From an uncultured Lachnospira sp. (GTDB taxonomy: Bacteria; Bacillota; Clostridia; Lachnospirales; Lachnospiraceae): a stretch of 25,614 nucleotides of DNA. Below the pieces are notes generated by a model. It was not told the origin of the DNA and searched no databases. It saw nothing but the letters and a program-made list of their open reading frames with translations. Location of the stretch: assembly GCA_934358235.1 (NCBI GenBank), contig CAKRKK010000010.1:1-25614 (forward strand). The letters run 5' to 3'. This document shows positions 24,148 to 25,614 of the stretch, piece by piece (within the stretch, counting starts at the first letter, position 1; every line of letters starts with the position of its first letter). Both the position numbers and the translations under genes were made by a program.

Positions 24148-24198
24148 AAAAATACCATCCGCTAAAGCTTAAATAGCTTTAAAACGGATGGTATTTTT
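24148..24198. terminator. Strong, probably bidirectional terminator after pyrB
   Basis: A 14-bp perfect outer stem (24148-24161 with 24185-24198) encloses an inner stem TAAAGCT/AGCTTTA. T-rich ends exist on both strands, so it can serve pyrB and the convergent DUF454 gene. Confidence 0.92.
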
Positions 24199-24212
24199 AT
24201 CTGCCTTGCTGC

Positions 24213-24602
24213 CTATGCACAATCCTCTTCAAGCTTAAGTGTCTTTATGCCAAATATAAAGTATAATACATGGCATAGCCACACTATTCCAAGAACAATC
24301 CTGCCAACAGGTACTGCGTGCATCATAATAAAGCCTATACTCATAAGAATAGTGACTGTAAGCATAATTCTTACCTTAGTCTTTACTGTCATGCCCTTAC
24401 CCTGAACAAAGCTTTCAAGGTTCTTTTTATACAGTCTTGTGGAGGTAAACCAGTTATGAAGCTTTTCTGAGCTTTTAGCAAAGCAGAACGCTGCAAGCAT
24501 CAGAAAAGGAAATGCTGGAAGCAGCGGAAGAACAGCACCTAACGCTCCAAGCCCCAGTCCAAGACAGCCTAATATAACCAAAAATACTTTCTTTAAATTC
24601 AT
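24213..24602 (-). CDS. DUF454 (YbaN-type) inner membrane protein
   Basis: A 129-residue membrane protein of the DUF454/YbaN family. The family signature is clear: GCLGLGLGALGAVLPLLPAF, PFLMLAAFCFAKSSEKLHNW and a TRLYKKNLESF loop, then two more hydrophobic segments (about 76-95 and 98-115). Four spans are likely. Function is unknown; in several bacteria the family neighbours iron/heme uptake genes, which suits the ABC ATPase remnant directly upstream. GGAGA lies about 8 bases before the ATG. It converges on pyrB across a shared terminator. Confidence 0.9.
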   Translation of the reverse strand: MNLKKVFLVILGCLGLGLGALGAVLPLLPAFPFLMLAAFCFAKSSEKLHNWFTSTRLYKKNLESFVQGKGMTVKTKVRIMLTVTILMSIGFIMMHAVPVGRIVLGIVWLCHVLYFIFGIKTLKLEEDCA

Positions 24603-24630
24603 TCAATAATCTCCGTTTCTTCATATTTAT

Positions 24631-24762
24631 TCAGACAGTAAGCACATATGGCTTTCCATCAACCTGCGTTACATTAAGCTTTACTCCATATACCTGTTCA
24701 ATAAGCTTGTCCGTAATAACCTCCGATGGATTCCCCTTTGCGATTATGTGTCCGTCCTTCAT
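24631..24762 (-). pseudogene. C-terminal remnant of an iron-type (FepC/FecE-like) ABC ATPase
   Basis: A 43-residue frame reads MKDGHIIAKGNPSEVITDKL then IEQVYGVKLN and a short GKPYVLTV tail. This is the typical end of siderophore/heme ABC ATPases (KDGxIxAxGxPxEVLT...VYGV). The Walker A, signature and Walker B regions, about 210 residues, are missing. The upstream frame is closed by a stop, and another gene's remnant abuts it at 24759-24762. Confidence 0.7.
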
Positions 24763-24890
24763 AGCTTAAATATTGCATAATGTTCTTCGCCCAGCATCCT
24801 TGATATATTCATTACTGTACGGCTTTCATAATCCATCTGGTAAAGTGCAAGTAACACACGAAGTTTTAATATTTCTGCTAAATCTGACAT
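24759..24890 (-). pseudogene. N-terminal remnant of a winged-helix regulator
   Basis: From ATG at 24890 the frame reads MSDLAEILKLRVLLALYQMD then YESRTVMNISRMLGEEHYAI and ends after IFKL. This looks like the first helices and the HTH of a MarR-like regulator, stopping where the recognition helix should continue. The sequence then passes directly into the ABC ATPase remnant. The frame is open further upstream to 24941, but AGGAGG at 24903-24908 favours a start near 24890. Confidence 0.55.
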
Positions 24891-24914
24891 ACCTGCTTTA
24901 ACCAACCTCCTAAT

Positions 24915-24941
24915 TTTCAATGCATTTTCAACACATTTCAA
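24915..24941. repeat. Three phased TTGAAA direct repeats
   Basis: Minus-strand TTGAAA at 24936-24941, 24926-24931 and 24915-24920 (10- and 11-base spacing), just upstream of the ribosome binding site of the regulator remnant. Possibly an old operator. Confidence 0.5.
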
Positions 24942-25021
24942 TACGTTTTAATATAATGCAATATCATACATCAGTGAGTGGCAAAATTTACTTTTGACAC
25001 TTCACATCATCTAATAAAACA

Positions 25022-25057
25022 AATGCATATAGTTAGATATTTCTAACCATATGCATT
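25022..25057 (-). terminator. Long hairpin, possible terminator
   Basis: Arms 25022-25037 and 25042-25057 pair at 15 of 16 positions with a 4-base loop. On the minus strand TTTGTTTTATTAG follows, which suggests a terminator for leftward transcription entering the eroded region. Confidence 0.5.
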
Positions 25058-25122
25058 AAACGATATTATAATTTGCTTATTATTTCAACCACTTTAAGCG
25101 ATTTATTAATGATATTATTTTT

Positions 25123-25350
25123 CAATATCAATATAATGATACCAGTGTCAAAAGGTTTAAATCCACATGAGCTTGCTCTTAGGTGGATGAATGACCTTGT
25201 GACCCGCCCCAATATGAGCATAAAAGTGGGATGCTAATCCCACGATATGCGAATGTTGGGGAGAATTGTGGGAGTGCGCAGCACGAAACAATTCGTAGGT
25301 ATCATAGTTGGGGGCTTTTAACCCCAATATCAATATGTATGTGTCAAAAG
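25123..25350. other. GC-rich cluster of nested hairpins between direct repeats
   Basis: Four successive stem-loops: ATCCAC/GTGGAT with inner GAGC/GCTC (25161-25188); CCCCAA/TTGGGG with inner GCATA/TATGC and GTGGGAT/ATCCCAC (25207-25261); GAATTGT/ACAATTC with inner GTGC/GCAC (25263-25294); TTGGGG/CCCCAA (25308-25327). The block is flanked by direct repeats of CAATATCAATAT plus GTGTCAAAAG (25123-25154 and 25325-25350); an inverted copy of the latter lies at 24991-25000. This could be a structured non-coding RNA, the end region of an IS200/IS605-type element, or a MITE. The stretch from 24942 to 25416 holds no convincing gene. Confidence 0.55.
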
Positions 25351-25353
25351 TAT

Positions 25354-25426
25354 AAAAATAAAAAATGCGGAAATGCTACAAAAAGCATTATAAAAAAATG
25401 CGGAAAGGTAGATATGCTACATTTCC
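25354..25426 (-). terminator. Tandem intrinsic terminators after the glycosylase gene
   Basis: Minus strand: stem GGAAA/TTTCC with inner GTAG/CTAC, then GCA and seven T (25392-25426); next stem AATGCT/AGCATT (25372-25389) followed by a T-rich tract (25354-25366). The first stem contains the stop codon of the glycosylase. Confidence 0.8.
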
Positions 25427-25614
25427 AGCCTCTCAGACCATATTTTCACTAGTCTTTCTACTGAATATGCAGCATTTGCCGGACTTGTTGATGGAAGTGT
25501 TACCGCTTTAATTCCAAGCTCCTTTTCCTGATATTTATTATAATATCTGGCTGATGTCGCACCATTGCAGAACACCTTGGTTATCTTAGACTGCTCCAGT
25601 ATAGGCTTTAAGTC
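25417..25614 (-). CDS. DNA-deoxyinosine / uracil-DNA glycosylase family 6 (5' end outside window)
   Basis: The C-terminal 65 residues of a base-excision repair glycosylase that removes hypoxanthine or uracil from DNA. Visible motifs are ITKVFCNGATSARYYNKY, the family's NGxT-A-xYY/KY strand and helix, and LPSTSPANAAYSVERLVKIW, the SPANA motif region of the mismatch-type (MUG/HDG) glycosylases. The frame runs open to the window edge, with TAG at 25417-25419; about two thirds of the usual 160-180 residues are missing on the right. Two terminators follow at once. The neighbouring structured repeat block lies downstream of it. A distinction between hypoxanthine and uracil specificity needs the N-terminal part. 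Confidence 0.85.
   Translation of the reverse strand, partial: DLKPILEQSKITKVFCNGATSARYYNKYQEKELGIKAVTLPSTSPANAAYSVERLVKIWSERLEM

Noticed and set aside
25156..25330. Open minus-strand frame of about 55 codons, and a 73-residue plus-strand frame from 25231, across the hairpin cluster
   Set aside because: Both frames follow from the palindromic sequence, lack ribosome binding sites and look unlike a protein (many His and Pro).

Overview
The window looks like chromosomal DNA of a low-GC Gram-positive anaerobe of the class Clostridia, most likely a Lachnospiraceae gut bacterium (an Agathobacter, Roseburia or Lachnospira relative). This rests on the AT-rich sequence, strong GGAGG-type ribosome binding sites, TTGACA-17-TATAAT promoters, and gene variants that I associate with this family (PfkA with a TIDLD motif, PurA with an EAQLGAL motif, the small gene between birA and dusB). 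No rRNA, tRNA, CRISPR array or intact transposase was seen. Both window edges cut genes: dusB on the left, and a DNA-deoxyinosine/uracil glycosylase on the right.

Layout. About 1-19,460 is almost entirely minus strand. In transcription order within blocks: birA, a small unknown gene and dusB; a small membrane protein; argF; a secreted SleB-type cell wall hydrolase behind a strong promoter and a perfect WalR-type box; a SpoU-family RNA 2'-O-methyltransferase; a membrane protein/XRE regulator/membrane protein cassette; dnaE and pfkA; a two-gene chromate transporter; a C_GCAxxG_C_C redox protein; thioredoxin, whose 5' end is overlapped by a Schlafen/AlbA_2-type ATP-binding regulator gene; a marR-MATE efflux operon with a large perfect palindrome over its promoter; and a LysR regulator.

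From 19,744 to 24,138 the strand switches. Divergent from lysR is a tight plus-strand operon: an unknown cytosolic protein, a ThrE-type threonine/serine exporter, adenylosuccinate synthetase (purA) and aspartate carbamoyltransferase (pyrB), closed by a strong terminator. The last two enzymes both consume aspartate, and no pyrI follows. This is the most coherent candidate for an under-described regulated unit.

From 24,200 to the end the sequence is eroded: a DUF454 protein, a 43-residue tail of an iron-type ABC ATPase fused by an apparent deletion to the head of an HTH regulator, then a compact GC-rich set of nested hairpins flanked by direct repeats (possible structured RNA or mobile-element remnant), then the glycosylase.

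Non-coding features of interest are phased direct repeats (about 11 bp period) at the Schlafen-type gene, short tandem arrays of 12-16 bp units at four stop codons, a GC-rich structured segment in the lysR leader, and decayed fragments of a response-regulator receiver domain and possibly a glycoside hydrolase family 3 protein. All assignments come from reading the sequence; no database search was run.
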